Part shown: positions 1 to 8,423 of the stretch, one piece after another
Position numbering within the stretch: position 1 is the first letter of the stretch
How the letters are laid out: each line of letters starts with the position of its first letter
Origin: an uncultured Lachnospira sp.
GTDB lineage: Bacteria > Bacillota > Clostridia > Lachnospirales > Lachnospiraceae
Direction: 5' to 3'
NCBI GenBank assembly: GCA_910585095.1
Contig: CAJUBU010000030.1
Location: 1 to 14,824 of the forward strand
DNA length: 14,824 bases
Position numbers and translations under genes: made by a program
Notes under the pieces: generated by a model
Told to the model about the DNA's origin: nothing
The model's input: only the letters and a program-made list of their open reading frames with translations
The model's database searches: none

Positions 1-985
1 TAATATCACGTCCTAACTCTCGTCTTACAGTAGCATTTATTTTACCATTTTCTAATTGTTTCCTAAATGCCTCTACCGCTTTCTTATCAGACTGCTTATA
101 ATTATTTTCTTTAATAGGATTTACTGGAATTAAATTAACATGACAATTTATATCTCTTAACAATTGTATCAATTCATTGGCACATTCCCTTGTGTCATTG
201 ACTCCTTTTACTAAACTATACTCAAATGTAATTCTGCGATTTGCCTCTTTAATATAATAATGACATGCTTTTATTATCTCTCTAATCGAATATTTATTCG
301 CTATTGGCATCATGGTTTTTCTTAAACTATCATTGGGAGCATGAAGCGAAATGGCAAGCGTTATCTGAAGCTGCTCTTTTGCCAGTTGATACATTTCAGG
401 AACAAGCCCGCATGTAGAAACGGTAATATTACGAGCGCTGATATGAAGTCCATTTTCACTGTTTATCAGTTTTAAAAAACGGATAAGATTCTCATAATTA
501 TCCAACGGCTCCCCAGAACCCATCACTACGATATTGTCTACTCGTTCCCCCGAAAGCTGTTGTATTCTATATATTTGTTCAAGCATTTCAGATGCCGATA
601 AATTGCGGACACATCCATCAATCGTTGAAGCGCAAAAACGGCATCCCATTTTACAGCCAACTTGAGACGATATACACACTGAATTTCCATGATGATACCG
701 CATAAGAACACTCTCAATCAAGTTGTTGTCATATAGACGAAATAAATATTTTTCCGTTCCATCTATGTTTGACTTTAACACTTTTACAGGCTCTAAAGTT
801 ATCATTGTGCATTGTTGTGATAGCTTTTGCTTTAAGTTTTTTGACAAGTCGCTGCATTCTGAAAATGAAGGAACAAGTTTTTGATGCATCCATTTATAGA
901 GCTGAACAGCATGAAATTTTTTCTCTCCTATAGAAACAATAAACTGTTCCAACTCCTCTATATACATCGACTTAATATCTATCAT
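1..985 (-). CDS. rlmN: Dual-specificity 23S rRNA/tRNA adenine-C2 methyltransferase RlmN (3' end off window)
   Basis: Radical-SAM enzyme that methylates C2 of A2503 in 23S rRNA and of A37 in some tRNAs. The minus frame is open from ATG 985 to the window edge, giving 328 visible residues against about 345-350 usual. Visible motifs: VCISSQVGCKMGCRFC with the resolving Cys at residue 104 and the [4Fe-4S] ligands C111, C115 and C118 (CxxxCxxC), then the SAM-binding MGSGEPLDNY. The sequence stops at RRELGRDI, just before the expected C-terminal methyl-carrying Cys, so that residue cannot be checked. The start is chosen because GGAGA (997-993) lies 7 nt upstream. An in-frame ATG at 1015 lacks such a site. 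It follows rsmB after a 36-nt gap as the last visible gene of the series. Both neighbours modify rRNA. Confidence 0.97.
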   Translation of the reverse strand, partial: MIDIKSMYIEELEQFIVSIGEKKFHAVQLYKWMHQKLVPSFSECSDLSKNLKQKLSQQCTMITLEPVKVLKSNIDGTEKYLFRLYDNNLIESVLMRYHHGNSVCISSQVGCKMGCRFCASTIDGCVRNLSASEMLEQIYRIQQLSGERVDNIVVMGSGEPLDNYENLIRFLKLINSENGLHISARNITVSTCGLVPEMYQLAKEQLQITLAISLHAPNDSLRKTMMPIANKYSIREIIKACHYYIKEANRRITFEYSLVKGVNDTRECANELIQLLRDINCHVNLIPVNPIKENNYKQSDKKAVEAFRKQLENGKINATVRRELGRDI

Positions 986-1021
986 TGTATTGTCTCCATA
1001 AAATCTATTTTTCATATCAAT

Positions 1022-2365
1022 CTAATTTATTTTTTTCAGCTTTGCTATGTAAAACCCATCTCCGCCTTGAATGCCCCTCATAGCACTCTGTGGAAATATC
1101 TGTATAGCAGGCTCTATCAACTGATATGGATAATTTTCCATAAACCATAATACATTGTCATCATTTTCACGCTGATTGATAGTACATGTACTATATATCA
1201 GCATGCCATTGGGTTTTACATACAATGTGACAGTTGACAATATTTTTCTTTGTAGTGACACTAAAGCCTCTATTTTTTCTGGATTTATCTTATCTTTTAT
1301 ATCGGGCTTTCTTCCTATTATACCAAGTCCTGAACATGGCAAATCGGCAATCACAACATCTGCCTTTTCGATTGCCTCTCCATCTAAAATTGTCGCATCC
1401 CACACTTTTGCAGCAATGTTACTTAAACCAAGATGGCTGATATTTTCCTCAATCAACTCTGTTTTATATAAACTTAAATCTCTTGCCTCCACATATCCAT
1501 CCACAGCTTTTAGTGCGGCATTCATGCTTTTTCCGCCTGGCGCTGCACAGACATCAATAATATAGGAATCCTTTTTAATATAATTTCCTTCACTGGCAAG
1601 CATAGAACTGATATCTTGAATATAAAATTCGCCATTATGCATCGCCTGAAGTGATAAAAGATAATCATAATTTTCAATCTCAAACGCATAATCAAGACCT
1701 TCAACGCCTTTTACTGTAACTCCTTCCTGTTCAAGATGATATTTTAACATATCGGGCGTCACTTTTTTTGTATTGCATCGTATAAATGTTTTTTTAGGCA
1801 AATCCAAGCTTTTTGCTATATTCTCAAACACTTCTTCCCCATATTGTGTAATCCACATCTGTACAAGCCATTCTGGCAAAGAATATTGAATCGAATAATA
1901 AAAAATCATATTTTCTTCTTTTTTGGGAAGCTGAATGGAACCTATATTTCTTGCAATATTTCTTAACACTCCATTAACATACCCCTTCAGTGTTCTAAAC
2001 CCGCGTTTTTCTGCCAGTTTTACAGCCTCGTTGCACACTGCTGATGATGGAACGCTATCCATATACAAAAGCTGATAAACGGACATTTCCAATATATTTT
2101 TAATAAGCGGTTTTATTTTTTTCATTGGTGTTTTAGAAAATTGTTCAATACAATAATCTAGATAAATTCTTTTTTCAATCGTGCCTTGTGAAAGTTTTGT
2201 TATAAAACTTCGCTCTCTCTTATCAAGATATTGATATTTTTTCAGTGCATTTCCAAGAACAATATGACTCATATTATCTGGTTTTTGCGTTTCCATAAGA
2301 ATATCAAGCACAATTGCCCGTACATTGACCCGTTTTAAATTTGCCTGTTTTTTATCGTCTGTCAC
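1022..2365 (-). CDS. rsmB: 16S rRNA (cytosine-5)-methyltransferase RsmB
   Basis: SAM-dependent enzyme that makes m5C at the position equivalent to E. coli 16S rRNA C967. The 447-residue length suits the family. A NusB-like RNA-binding domain fills about residues 10-145 and a Rossmann methyltransferase domain the C-terminal half. Motifs: DVCAAPGGKS (271-280, SAM binding), DLPCSG with Cys344, and YSTCT with the catalytic Cys394. An in-frame TTG at 2380 would add five residues, but it lies against the Shine-Dalgarno sequence itself. GGAGG at 2378-2374 sits 8 nt before GTG 2365, so I take the GTG. The gene overlaps the 3' end of the zinc protease gene by 14 nt and its ribosome binding site lies inside that gene, which suggests translational coupling. 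rlmN follows. Confidence 0.96.
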   Translation of the reverse strand: MTDDKKQANLKRVNVRAIVLDILMETQKPDNMSHIVLGNALKKYQYLDKRERSFITKLSQGTIEKRIYLDYCIEQFSKTPMKKIKPLIKNILEMSVYQLLYMDSVPSSAVCNEAVKLAEKRGFRTLKGYVNGVLRNIARNIGSIQLPKKEENMIFYYSIQYSLPEWLVQMWITQYGEEVFENIAKSLDLPKKTFIRCNTKKVTPDMLKYHLEQEGVTVKGVEGLDYAFEIENYDYLLSLQAMHNGEFYIQDISSMLASEGNYIKKDSYIIDVCAAPGGKSMNAALKAVDGYVEARDLSLYKTELIEENISHLGLSNIAAKVWDATILDGEAIEKADVVIADLPCSGLGIIGRKPDIKDKINPEKIEALVSLQRKILSTVTLYVKPNGMLIYSTCTINQRENDDNVLWFMENYPYQLIEPAIQIFPQSAMRGIQGGDGFYIAKLKKIN

Positions 2366-3062
2366 TTCTATTTCCTCCAAACAGCAATATTAACCTTACT
2401 AATTGAAGAATTGCTGACGCTGCTGCAGCAACATAGGTCAATGCTGCAGCAGATAAGACTTTTCTTGTCATTGAAACTTCATTTTGATATAAAATACCAT
2501 TAGATTCCAGTAATTGCAATGCTCTTGATGAAGCATTAAACTCAACTGGCAATGTGACAATCTGAAATAATACTGCCAATGAAAACATAATAATACCTGT
2601 CACAATTAACGTATGATTAAAACTAAATAACATTCCTGCTAAAATAAAAAGCCAGCTTAATTTAGAGCCTAAATTAGCAACAGGCACTAAAGCGCTTCGC
2701 AAACCTAGCGGCGTATATCCTTTTGCATGTTGAATCGCATGCCCGCACTCATGCGCCGCCACACCGACTGCCGCAACAGAATGTGCGCTGTATACAGAAT
2801 CCGATAAATTCAATGTCTTATTTCTTGGGTCATAATGGTCTGTAAGATTACCCGCCACATGCCTAATTGTCACATCATAAATACCCTGTGATTGAAGAAT
2901 CCTATCAGCTGCCTGCGCGCCTGTAATTCCAGAAGTGCTTGCTACCCTCGAATATTTTTTAAATGTGGTATTTACTCGAATCTGTGCAATAATTGATATA
3001 ACTGCTGCTATCAATATTAAAATATATGTCCAATCAAAATAATATCCATATCGTCCAAACAT
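2352..3062 (-). CDS. yugP: YugP-type membrane zinc metalloprotease (Zn-peptidase family 2)
   Basis: Predicted integral-membrane metallopeptidase of the YugP family; its substrate is unknown. The protein has 236 residues. One N-terminal membrane helix (about 12-29) is followed by a soluble part with HECGH (104-108), matching HExxH with two zinc-ligand His and the catalytic Glu. Further hydrophobic segments lie near 133-150, 152-172 and 200-229. E174 in LPVEFNASSRAL is the likely third ligand, by family analogy. ATG 3062 is preceded by GAGGTGAT with a 6-nt spacer. This site overlaps the fmt stop codon (TGA 3077-3075), and the gap to fmt is 12 nt. The 3' end overlaps rsmB. Clostridial clusters often carry this gene between fmt and rsmB, whereas from memory B. 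subtilis has fmt next to rsmB. A role in translation is not established. Confidence 0.9.
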   Translation of the reverse strand: MFGRYGYYFDWTYILILIAAVISIIAQIRVNTTFKKYSRVASTSGITGAQAADRILQSQGIYDVTIRHVAGNLTDHYDPRNKTLNLSDSVYSAHSVAAVGVAAHECGHAIQHAKGYTPLGLRSALVPVANLGSKLSWLFILAGMLFSFNHTLIVTGIIMFSLAVLFQIVTLPVEFNASSRALQLLESNGILYQNEVSMTRKVLSAAALTYVAAAASAILQLVRLILLFGGNRSDRR

Positions 3063-3074
3063 GCTCTTATCACC

Positions 3075-4019
3075 TCATCCTAATATCATTCCATTTTCAA
3101 TGCGATTTCCTCTTAAGAAATCTTCTATACACATTCTCTTTTTTCCCTCTAACTGTACCTCCTTCAATTCAAGAAAACCACTGCCACAGACTACATACAT
3201 CTTTTCTTTGAATACAAAAGCTGTTCCAGCCATACTGTTTTGCGGCACTTCTATATCTTCTATACATTCTATAACATCAGCATCCCAAATTTTTAACATT
3301 TTCTTATTTATATACGTAAATGCACTTGGCCATGGATTAAGACCTCGTATCAATCGTTCTATTTCATCAGCAGGCTTTGTAAAGTCAATATGTCCCATCG
3401 TTTTTGTCAATATTTTAACATAGCTAGACTTTTCATCGTCCTGTTTTACAGGTTTAATGCTGCCTGTTTCCATCCCCTTAAGCGTCTCTATAAGCAATTC
3501 GGCTCCCAGCAAACTTAATTTATCAAACAGACTGCCTCCTGTCTCTTTTTTTGCTAACTCATATTCTCTTACCATCAAAATATCGCCTGTATCAATTCCT
3601 TCATCCATCAGCATTGTTGTGACGCCTGTTTTTTTGCATCCATCAATAACTGCCCACTGTATTGGAGAAGCTCCTCTATATTGAGGCAGCAAGGATGCAT
3701 GTACATTAATACAGCCATATTTTGTCATATGAAGTATACTTTCTGGCAAAATTTGCCCAAAAGCAACAACAACAATCGCATCAGGATTATAACGTTTCAA
3801 TTCTTGCACAAATACTTCATCTCTTGCTCTCTGTGGCTGTAAAACCGTTAGATTATGCTTTAATGCACATTCTTTAACTGGCGGCGGCGATAATTTTTTA
3901 TCTCTTCCTTTTGGTTTATCAGGCTGTGTCACAACCGCTGCAATTTCATATCCATTTTCAATAATTTTTTCTAACGTTCCAACCGCAAAATCGGGTGTCC
4001 CCATAAATACTATTCTCAT
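3075..4019 (-). CDS. fmt: Methionyl-tRNA formyltransferase
   Basis: Transfers the formyl group of 10-formyl-tetrahydrofolate to initiator Met-tRNA in the cytoplasm. The 314-residue length is typical. The N-terminal formyltransferase fold opens with MGTPDFAVGTLEKI. The catalytic triad is visible as N105, H107 and D143, within NVHASLLPQYRGASPI and DEGIDTGD. The rest (from about 205) is the C-terminal OB-fold tRNA-binding domain. ATG 4019 has GAGG a few bases upstream. The gene follows def after 51 nt and precedes the zinc protease by 12 nt. Its formyl donor is the product of fhs, encoded upstream in the same series, and its product's formyl group is later removed by Def, so substrate supply, use and removal are encoded together. 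Confidence 0.98.
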   Translation of the reverse strand: MRIVFMGTPDFAVGTLEKIIENGYEIAAVVTQPDKPKGRDKKLSPPPVKECALKHNLTVLQPQRARDEVFVQELKRYNPDAIVVVAFGQILPESILHMTKYGCINVHASLLPQYRGASPIQWAVIDGCKKTGVTTMLMDEGIDTGDILMVREYELAKKETGGSLFDKLSLLGAELLIETLKGMETGSIKPVKQDDEKSSYVKILTKTMGHIDFTKPADEIERLIRGLNPWPSAFTYINKKMLKIWDADVIECIEDIEVPQNSMAGTAFVFKEKMYVVCGSGFLELKEVQLEGKKRMCIEDFLRGNRIENGMILG

Positions 4020-4070
4020 TTACCCTCATTTCCATACATCATTGTATTTTTATTCTCTCATTTAAAAAAT

Positions 4071-4550
4071 TTATGATTCTTCATCTTCAACATCTTCAAC
4101 ATCCATAAGTGCTCCTTCCACCTTATCAACATACATAATGCCACTGAGATGGTCTATCTCGTGGCACAGACATCTTGCAAGCAGTTCTGTGCCTTCTACA
4201 ATATATTCTTTCATATCACGGTCATAAGCTTTTACTTTTACATAATTTGGTCTTGTCACAACGCCGCACTTTCCAGGTACGCTAAGACACCCCTCATTGC
4301 CCGTCTGTTCTCCACTTGTCTCTAATATAACTGGATTAATCAACACGTAAGGTTCTTCGCCACAGTCAATAACAACCAAATTCTTGCGGATTCCCACCTG
4401 AGGTGCAGCAAGACCAACACCATTTGCTTCATACATTGTCTCAAACATATCATCAATAAGCTGCTCTATTTTTGGTGTCATTTCTTTAATTTCTTTTGCT
4501 TCTTTTTTTAAAATTGCATCTCCTAATGTTCTTATATTTCTTATCGCCAT
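4071..4550 (-). CDS. def: Peptide deformylase
   Basis: Metal-dependent hydrolase that removes the N-formyl group from nascent proteins at the ribosome exit. The protein has 159 residues. All three family motifs are intact: GVGLAAPQVG (44-53), EGCLSVPG with metal ligand C88, and CHEIDH with H130, catalytic E131 and H134. The C-terminus is a short acidic tail (DVEDVEDEES) beyond the catalytic fold. ATG 4550 is the only reasonable start. The best upstream purine run, GAAAGG (4568-4563), leaves 12 nt to the ATG, which is long and suggests a weaker ribosome binding site than its neighbours have. Gaps are 52 nt to priA and 51 nt to fmt. priA-def-fmt is a widely conserved Firmicute order. Confidence 0.98.
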   Translation of the reverse strand: MAIRNIRTLGDAILKKEAKEIKEMTPKIEQLIDDMFETMYEANGVGLAAPQVGIRKNLVVIDCGEEPYVLINPVILETSGEQTGNEGCLSVPGKCGVVTRPNYVKVKAYDRDMKEYIVEGTELLARCLCHEIDHLSGIMYVDKVEGALMDVEDVEDEES

Positions 4551-4602
4551 ATAATAACCATGCCTTTCTTTTTATTTTATATCTTTTGATAATGCTCAAT
4601 TT

Positions 4603-6894
4603 TTAATTAAAATCGTATTGAACACTGATATTTTTATATAACACACTATCTCTAACGTGTATATCACATTTATCTTTAAAATCAGCAAGCATTTCATAAT
4701 CTTTTGATTTTACTAAAATAATTTGTGTATACATATCATTTAACTTATATATAGACGCTTTTATTGGTCCTGTAATCTGAAGCTCGCCTTTTCTATTTAT
4801 TTTCGTTTCTAAACAGTTTTCCTTATTTGATAAAACACCATCACTTTTTATTAAAAATTTTTCTTTTATTTTATCCTGCCATTTTGCTATATCTTGACAT
4901 GCTGCTAACAATTCTTCTTCTTTTTTAGAAGATATACTTATCTTTAATATATTTTGAATGGGAGGATACCCCAACATTTGCCTAAAAACAATCTCCTCAT
5001 TATAAAACTGCTCATAATTTTGTTCTTTTGCCGCCTCAATGCTATAATGATTAGGCGTATATGTCTGAATCACTACATCACCGGGCATTTTTGCTCTTCC
5101 AGCCCGTCCAGCCGCCTGAACCAACAGTTGAAAGGTTCGCTCTGATGCCCTGTAATCACTTACATATAAAGACATATCAGCAGCTAGTATTCCCACCAGC
5201 GTAACATGGGGAAAATCATGTCCCTTTACAATCATTTGAGTGCCAACTAAAATATCGGCTTCATGGTTTGCAAAGGAAGAAAGAATTGCCTCATGGCTTC
5301 CTTTTTTAGACGTTGTATCCATATCCATACGCAATATTTTTGCTGTTGGAAAGGTTTTCATAAGCACTTGTTCAACCTGCTGGGTGCCTGCCCGAAAACC
5401 TGAAACATATTTTGAGCCGCACTCTGGACATTCTTTAATTTCAGGCTGTCTATATCCGCAATAATGGCATACCAACTCGTTGCCATAACGGTTTATATGA
5501 TGTGTAAGTGATATATCACAATGGGGACATTTAAACACTTTACCGCAAGACCGGCAAGAAATAAAACCCGCATATCCACGCTTATTTAAAAACAGTATGA
5601 CCTGTTGATGTTTTTTTAATCGGTCATCAATCATTCCCGCAAGTCTTCTTGATAATATGGAGCGATTTCCTTCATTTAATTCTTTTCTTAAATCTTCCAC
5701 ATAAATATTAGGAAGCTCTGCACCCGTAGCCCTTTTGTCCAATTTCATCAACTGATATATCCCTTGCTTTGCCCGATAATAACTTTCAAGCGAAGGTGTA
5801 GCTGAACCAAGCACCACCGATGCAAACATGGTTTCGGCTATATGAACAGCCGTCTCTCGCGCATGATACTTTGGCGACTGTTCACTTTTATATGCTGTCT
5901 CATGTTCTTCATCAATCACAATAAGCCCTAACTGGTTAAATGGTGTAAACAACACCGAACGCGGTCCTATCATAATGCGTATCTCGCCTGTCATTGCCCT
6001 TTTAAACTGGTCGTATCGTTCTCCCTTTGACATGCGTGAGTTCATAATGGATACTTTATCTCCAAAACGTCTGTAAAAACGCTGTACTGTCTGAAATGTC
6101 AATGCAATTTCTGGTATCAGCACAATAACTTGTTTTCCCAGATTCACAACATGTTCTATCATTTCTATATAGACATTTGTCTTGCCGCTCCCAGTAATCC
6201 CATATAATAAATATGTTTTTCGTATCTTATTGTCATAATCTTCAATAAAGGTATAAATAGCTTCTTTTTGCTGATTATTTAATTCAACATTTTCCTCCTG
6301 TAAAGCCATCTCTTTGATAGGGTTTCTGTAAATATGCTCTGTCTCGACCTGAACAAGTCCTTTATCTTCAAGGGTTTGTATCGTCTTTGCTGTAATATTT
6401 AATTTTGTTTGAATATCTGAAACATCTGATTTTCCTTCATTAATAAGAGCCTGAATTACCCTTGCCATAGCTACTGCATGTTTTTTTTGAAATTGCTCGA
6501 AAGCTGCATATGCCTCCTCTTTGGACACTATAAGTGAAATTATTTTTTTCTGTTTTGCCTGTATCTTATCCTTTACAGGAATAACCGTCTTTAGCGCCTG
6601 ATTCATTGTAGAACCGTAATTGCGGCGCAGCCATGCAGCCAACTGAATCATTCGCTCAATAGTTTTTACTCTCTGTGGAATAACCTCTTTAATATTTTTT
6701 ATTTTTAAAATATCATATGAAGGCTGTTCTGTAAGATTGACAACATACCCTGTAATTATTTTATTCCCTCTTCCAAATGGAACATTTACCATAACGCCTA
6801 TGTCAATCTCACCAATCAAATGGTCTGGAACTGCATATTGAAATGTTTTATCCAAATGTTCATGGGATATATCCACTATAATATCGGCGTACAT
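4603..6894 (-). CDS. priA: Primosomal replication restart helicase PriA
   Basis: Superfamily 2 3'-to-5' DNA helicase that recognises stalled forks and reloads the replicative helicase. The protein has 763 residues, close to the family norm. The N-terminal 3'-DNA-binding domain (about 1-105) is followed by a winged-helix region. The helicase core has Walker A GITGSGKT (232-239), DEEH (328-331) and GSATPS. Eight Cys (447, 450, 456, 459, 476, 479, 489, 492) form the two-zinc domain, and the motif with QAAGRAGRA closes the second lobe. An in-frame start at 6915 would add seven residues, but GGAGG (6903-6899) sits 4 nt before ATG 6894 and the N-terminus MYADIIVDI fits the family. The murE stop shares one base with this ATG (TAATG), so the two are probably translationally coupled. 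Confidence 0.98.
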   Translation of the reverse strand: MYADIIVDISHEHLDKTFQYAVPDHLIGEIDIGVMVNVPFGRGNKIITGYVVNLTEQPSYDILKIKNIKEVIPQRVKTIERMIQLAAWLRRNYGSTMNQALKTVIPVKDKIQAKQKKIISLIVSKEEAYAAFEQFQKKHAVAMARVIQALINEGKSDVSDIQTKLNITAKTIQTLEDKGLVQVETEHIYRNPIKEMALQEENVELNNQQKEAIYTFIEDYDNKIRKTYLLYGITGSGKTNVYIEMIEHVVNLGKQVIVLIPEIALTFQTVQRFYRRFGDKVSIMNSRMSKGERYDQFKRAMTGEIRIMIGPRSVLFTPFNQLGLIVIDEEHETAYKSEQSPKYHARETAVHIAETMFASVVLGSATPSLESYYRAKQGIYQLMKLDKRATGAELPNIYVEDLRKELNEGNRSILSRRLAGMIDDRLKKHQQVILFLNKRGYAGFISCRSCGKVFKCPHCDISLTHHINRYGNELVCHYCGYRQPEIKECPECGSKYVSGFRAGTQQVEQVLMKTFPTAKILRMDMDTTSKKGSHEAILSSFANHEADILVGTQMIVKGHDFPHVTLVGILAADMSLYVSDYRASERTFQLLVQAAGRAGRAKMPGDVVIQTYTPNHYSIEAAKEQNYEQFYNEEIVFRQMLGYPPIQNILKISISSKKEEELLAACQDIAKWQDKIKEKFLIKSDGVLSNKENCLETKINRKGELQITGPIKASIYKLNDMYTQIILVKSKDYEMLADFKDKCDIHVRDSVLYKNISVQYDFN

Positions 6895-6903
6895 TAATCC
6901 TCC
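6892..6903 (-). promoter_or_regulatory. Coupled stop/start and ribosome binding site, murE to priA
   Basis: GGAGG (6903-6899), inside the last murE codons, precedes TAATG, in which the murE TAA (6896-6894) shares its last base with the priA ATG (6894-6892). The 4-nt spacer is short. Terminating ribosomes can restart directly, so the two proteins are probably made in linked amounts. Confidence 0.8.
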
Positions 6904-8405
6904 ATTCCCAAGCAAAGCCCTTGTACCCCTTCATCTTTTAACTGTTTTACGGCATCTGCAACAAGTGTTCGTTCATCCATTGGATATTTTACACCCTCTA
7001 TTTCTTGGTAATCTTCATGTCCCTTGCCTGCTATAATAATAATATCGCCAGGCTTTCCTGAACCGATAGCATATTTTATTGCTTCGGCTCTATCTATAAT
7101 TGTAATATAGGAATCTGTAACCTTACTAAGGGATGATTCAATATCTTTTATAATCATCTCAGGCTTTTCAAAACGTGGATTATCGGATGTAATAATCGTA
7201 AAATCTGCTAATTCACCGGAAACTTTCCCCATCTCATATCTTCTGTCTTTTGAGCGATTGCCTCCGCATCCAAAAAGACAGACCAAACGATTCGGTTTAT
7301 ATTCTCTTAATGTTGTCAATATACTTTTTAAGGACATTGCATTGTGGGCATAATCTATCATTAAAGAAAAGTTTTCTGAAACTTTAACAAGCTCCACTCT
7401 GCCTTTTACCTTGACATCTTTTATAACCTCTGTCAGCGTATCTGTATTGACGCCAAGATGCCTTGTAACAGCAATAGCACAAAGAGAATTATACACCGAA
7501 AACTTACCCGGCAAATTTAAATGTATTGGAATATCCATCAAACCCTTGCACTCATAATTTAACCCAATTTTTCCGTTTTCATGGAAAAGGTTAATATTTT
7601 GGGCATATAAATCACATGTATTTTGTAAGCCATACCTTTCAACTTCACATAATGCCCCATCTAATATTTGCTCTGTATGCTTATCATCACCATTGACAAT
7701 GCCAAGTTTACACTGTTTAAACAACAGTGATTTACAATATAAATAATCCTCAAACGATTCATGTTCATTAGGTCCAATATGGTCTGGTTCTAAATTGGTA
7801 AATACACCAATGTCAAACTCAATTCCTGCTGTTCTATCAAGCTTTAATCCTTGTGAGGACACCTCCATAACCACTGCTTTGATACCTTTTTCTACCATCT
7901 TTGCAAATGTTTCATGGATTTTAATGGATTCTGGTGTTGTGTTAGAAGCAGGTATAGACTCATCGCCTATAATCGTCTCAATTGTTCCAATTAAGCCTGT
8001 TTTAATACCGCAAGCTTCCAGCACATTTTTAATCATATATGTAGTTGTGGTTTTTCCTTTTGTCCCTGTTATTCCTATTGTAAATAATTGTTTTGCTGGA
8101 TATTTATAATAAGCAGCAGCCATATATGCCAATGCCAAGCGTGTATTTTCTGTGACAATCACTGTAACATTATCTGAAATATGTTCTGGCAGCTTACTGC
8201 CTCTTTGTACAATCACTGCCGCTACATTTTTTTCAATAACATGTTCCAAATAATCATGTCCATCACTTTTAGCACCCACAATAGCAACAAACACACCATG
8301 ATTTACAACGTTTCGTGAATCCGAAGTCAAACCAGCAACTTCAACAGACAATTTGCCTTGTTTGACTTCATAATCCAACTTTTCAATTAACTCTGCTAAT
8401 AACAA
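6894..8405 (-). CDS. murE: UDP-MurNAc-tripeptide ligase MurE (probably meso-diaminopimelate-adding)
   Basis: Cytoplasmic ATP-dependent ligase that adds the third residue of the peptidoglycan stem peptide to UDP-MurNAc-L-Ala-D-Glu. The protein has 503 residues. Visible are the Mur P-loop GTKGKTTTT (114-122), a likely carbamylated Lys225 in YCKSLLFK, DYAH (351-354), GCGGNR (379-384) and GKGHEDYQ (460-467). DNPR (408-411) is the motif linked to meso-diaminopimelate rather than lysine, so meso-Dap is the inferred substrate. Two stretches differ from textbook MurE: DHIGPNEH, where DHxDYH is usual, and DYAHNAMSL, where DYAHTPDSL is usual. I recall similar forms in other Clostridia, so a lineage variant is likely. 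The start is TTG 8405, with GGAGG 5 nt upstream. It lies 18 nt after fhs and ends on the priA start codon. Confidence 0.93.
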   Translation of the reverse strand: MLLAELIEKLDYEVKQGKLSVEVAGLTSDSRNVVNHGVFVAIVGAKSDGHDYLEHVIEKNVAAVIVQRGSKLPEHISDNVTVIVTENTRLALAYMAAAYYKYPAKQLFTIGITGTKGKTTTTYMIKNVLEACGIKTGLIGTIETIIGDESIPASNTTPESIKIHETFAKMVEKGIKAVVMEVSSQGLKLDRTAGIEFDIGVFTNLEPDHIGPNEHESFEDYLYCKSLLFKQCKLGIVNGDDKHTEQILDGALCEVERYGLQNTCDLYAQNINLFHENGKIGLNYECKGLMDIPIHLNLPGKFSVYNSLCAIAVTRHLGVNTDTLTEVIKDVKVKGRVELVKVSENFSLMIDYAHNAMSLKSILTTLREYKPNRLVCLFGCGGNRSKDRRYEMGKVSGELADFTIITSDNPRFEKPEMIIKDIESSLSKVTDSYITIIDRAEAIKYAIGSGKPGDIIIIAGKGHEDYQEIEGVKYPMDERTLVADAVKQLKDEGVQGLCLGMED

Positions 8406-8415
8406 AAACGCCTCC
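8403..8415 (-). promoter_or_regulatory. Ribosome binding site deciding the TTG start of murE
   Basis: GGAGG (8415-8411) is followed by a 5-nt spacer and then TTG (8405-8403). No in-frame ATG or GTG lies at a suitable distance, so murE very probably starts at TTG, which usually lowers initiation. The site lies in the 18-nt gap after the fhs stop. Confidence 0.8.
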
Positions 8416-8423
8416 TATTCTGA

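Noticed and set aside
4020..4070. Short ATG frames in the def-fmt gap.
   Set aside because: They end after a few codons and have no distinct ribosome binding site. Nothing else is seen in the gap.
4551..4602. Possible weak promoter before def: TTGAGC followed 17 nt later by AATAAA on the minus strand.
   Set aside because: Both boxes are only four of six and the gap is simply AT-rich. It lies within a compact series, so the evidence is too thin.
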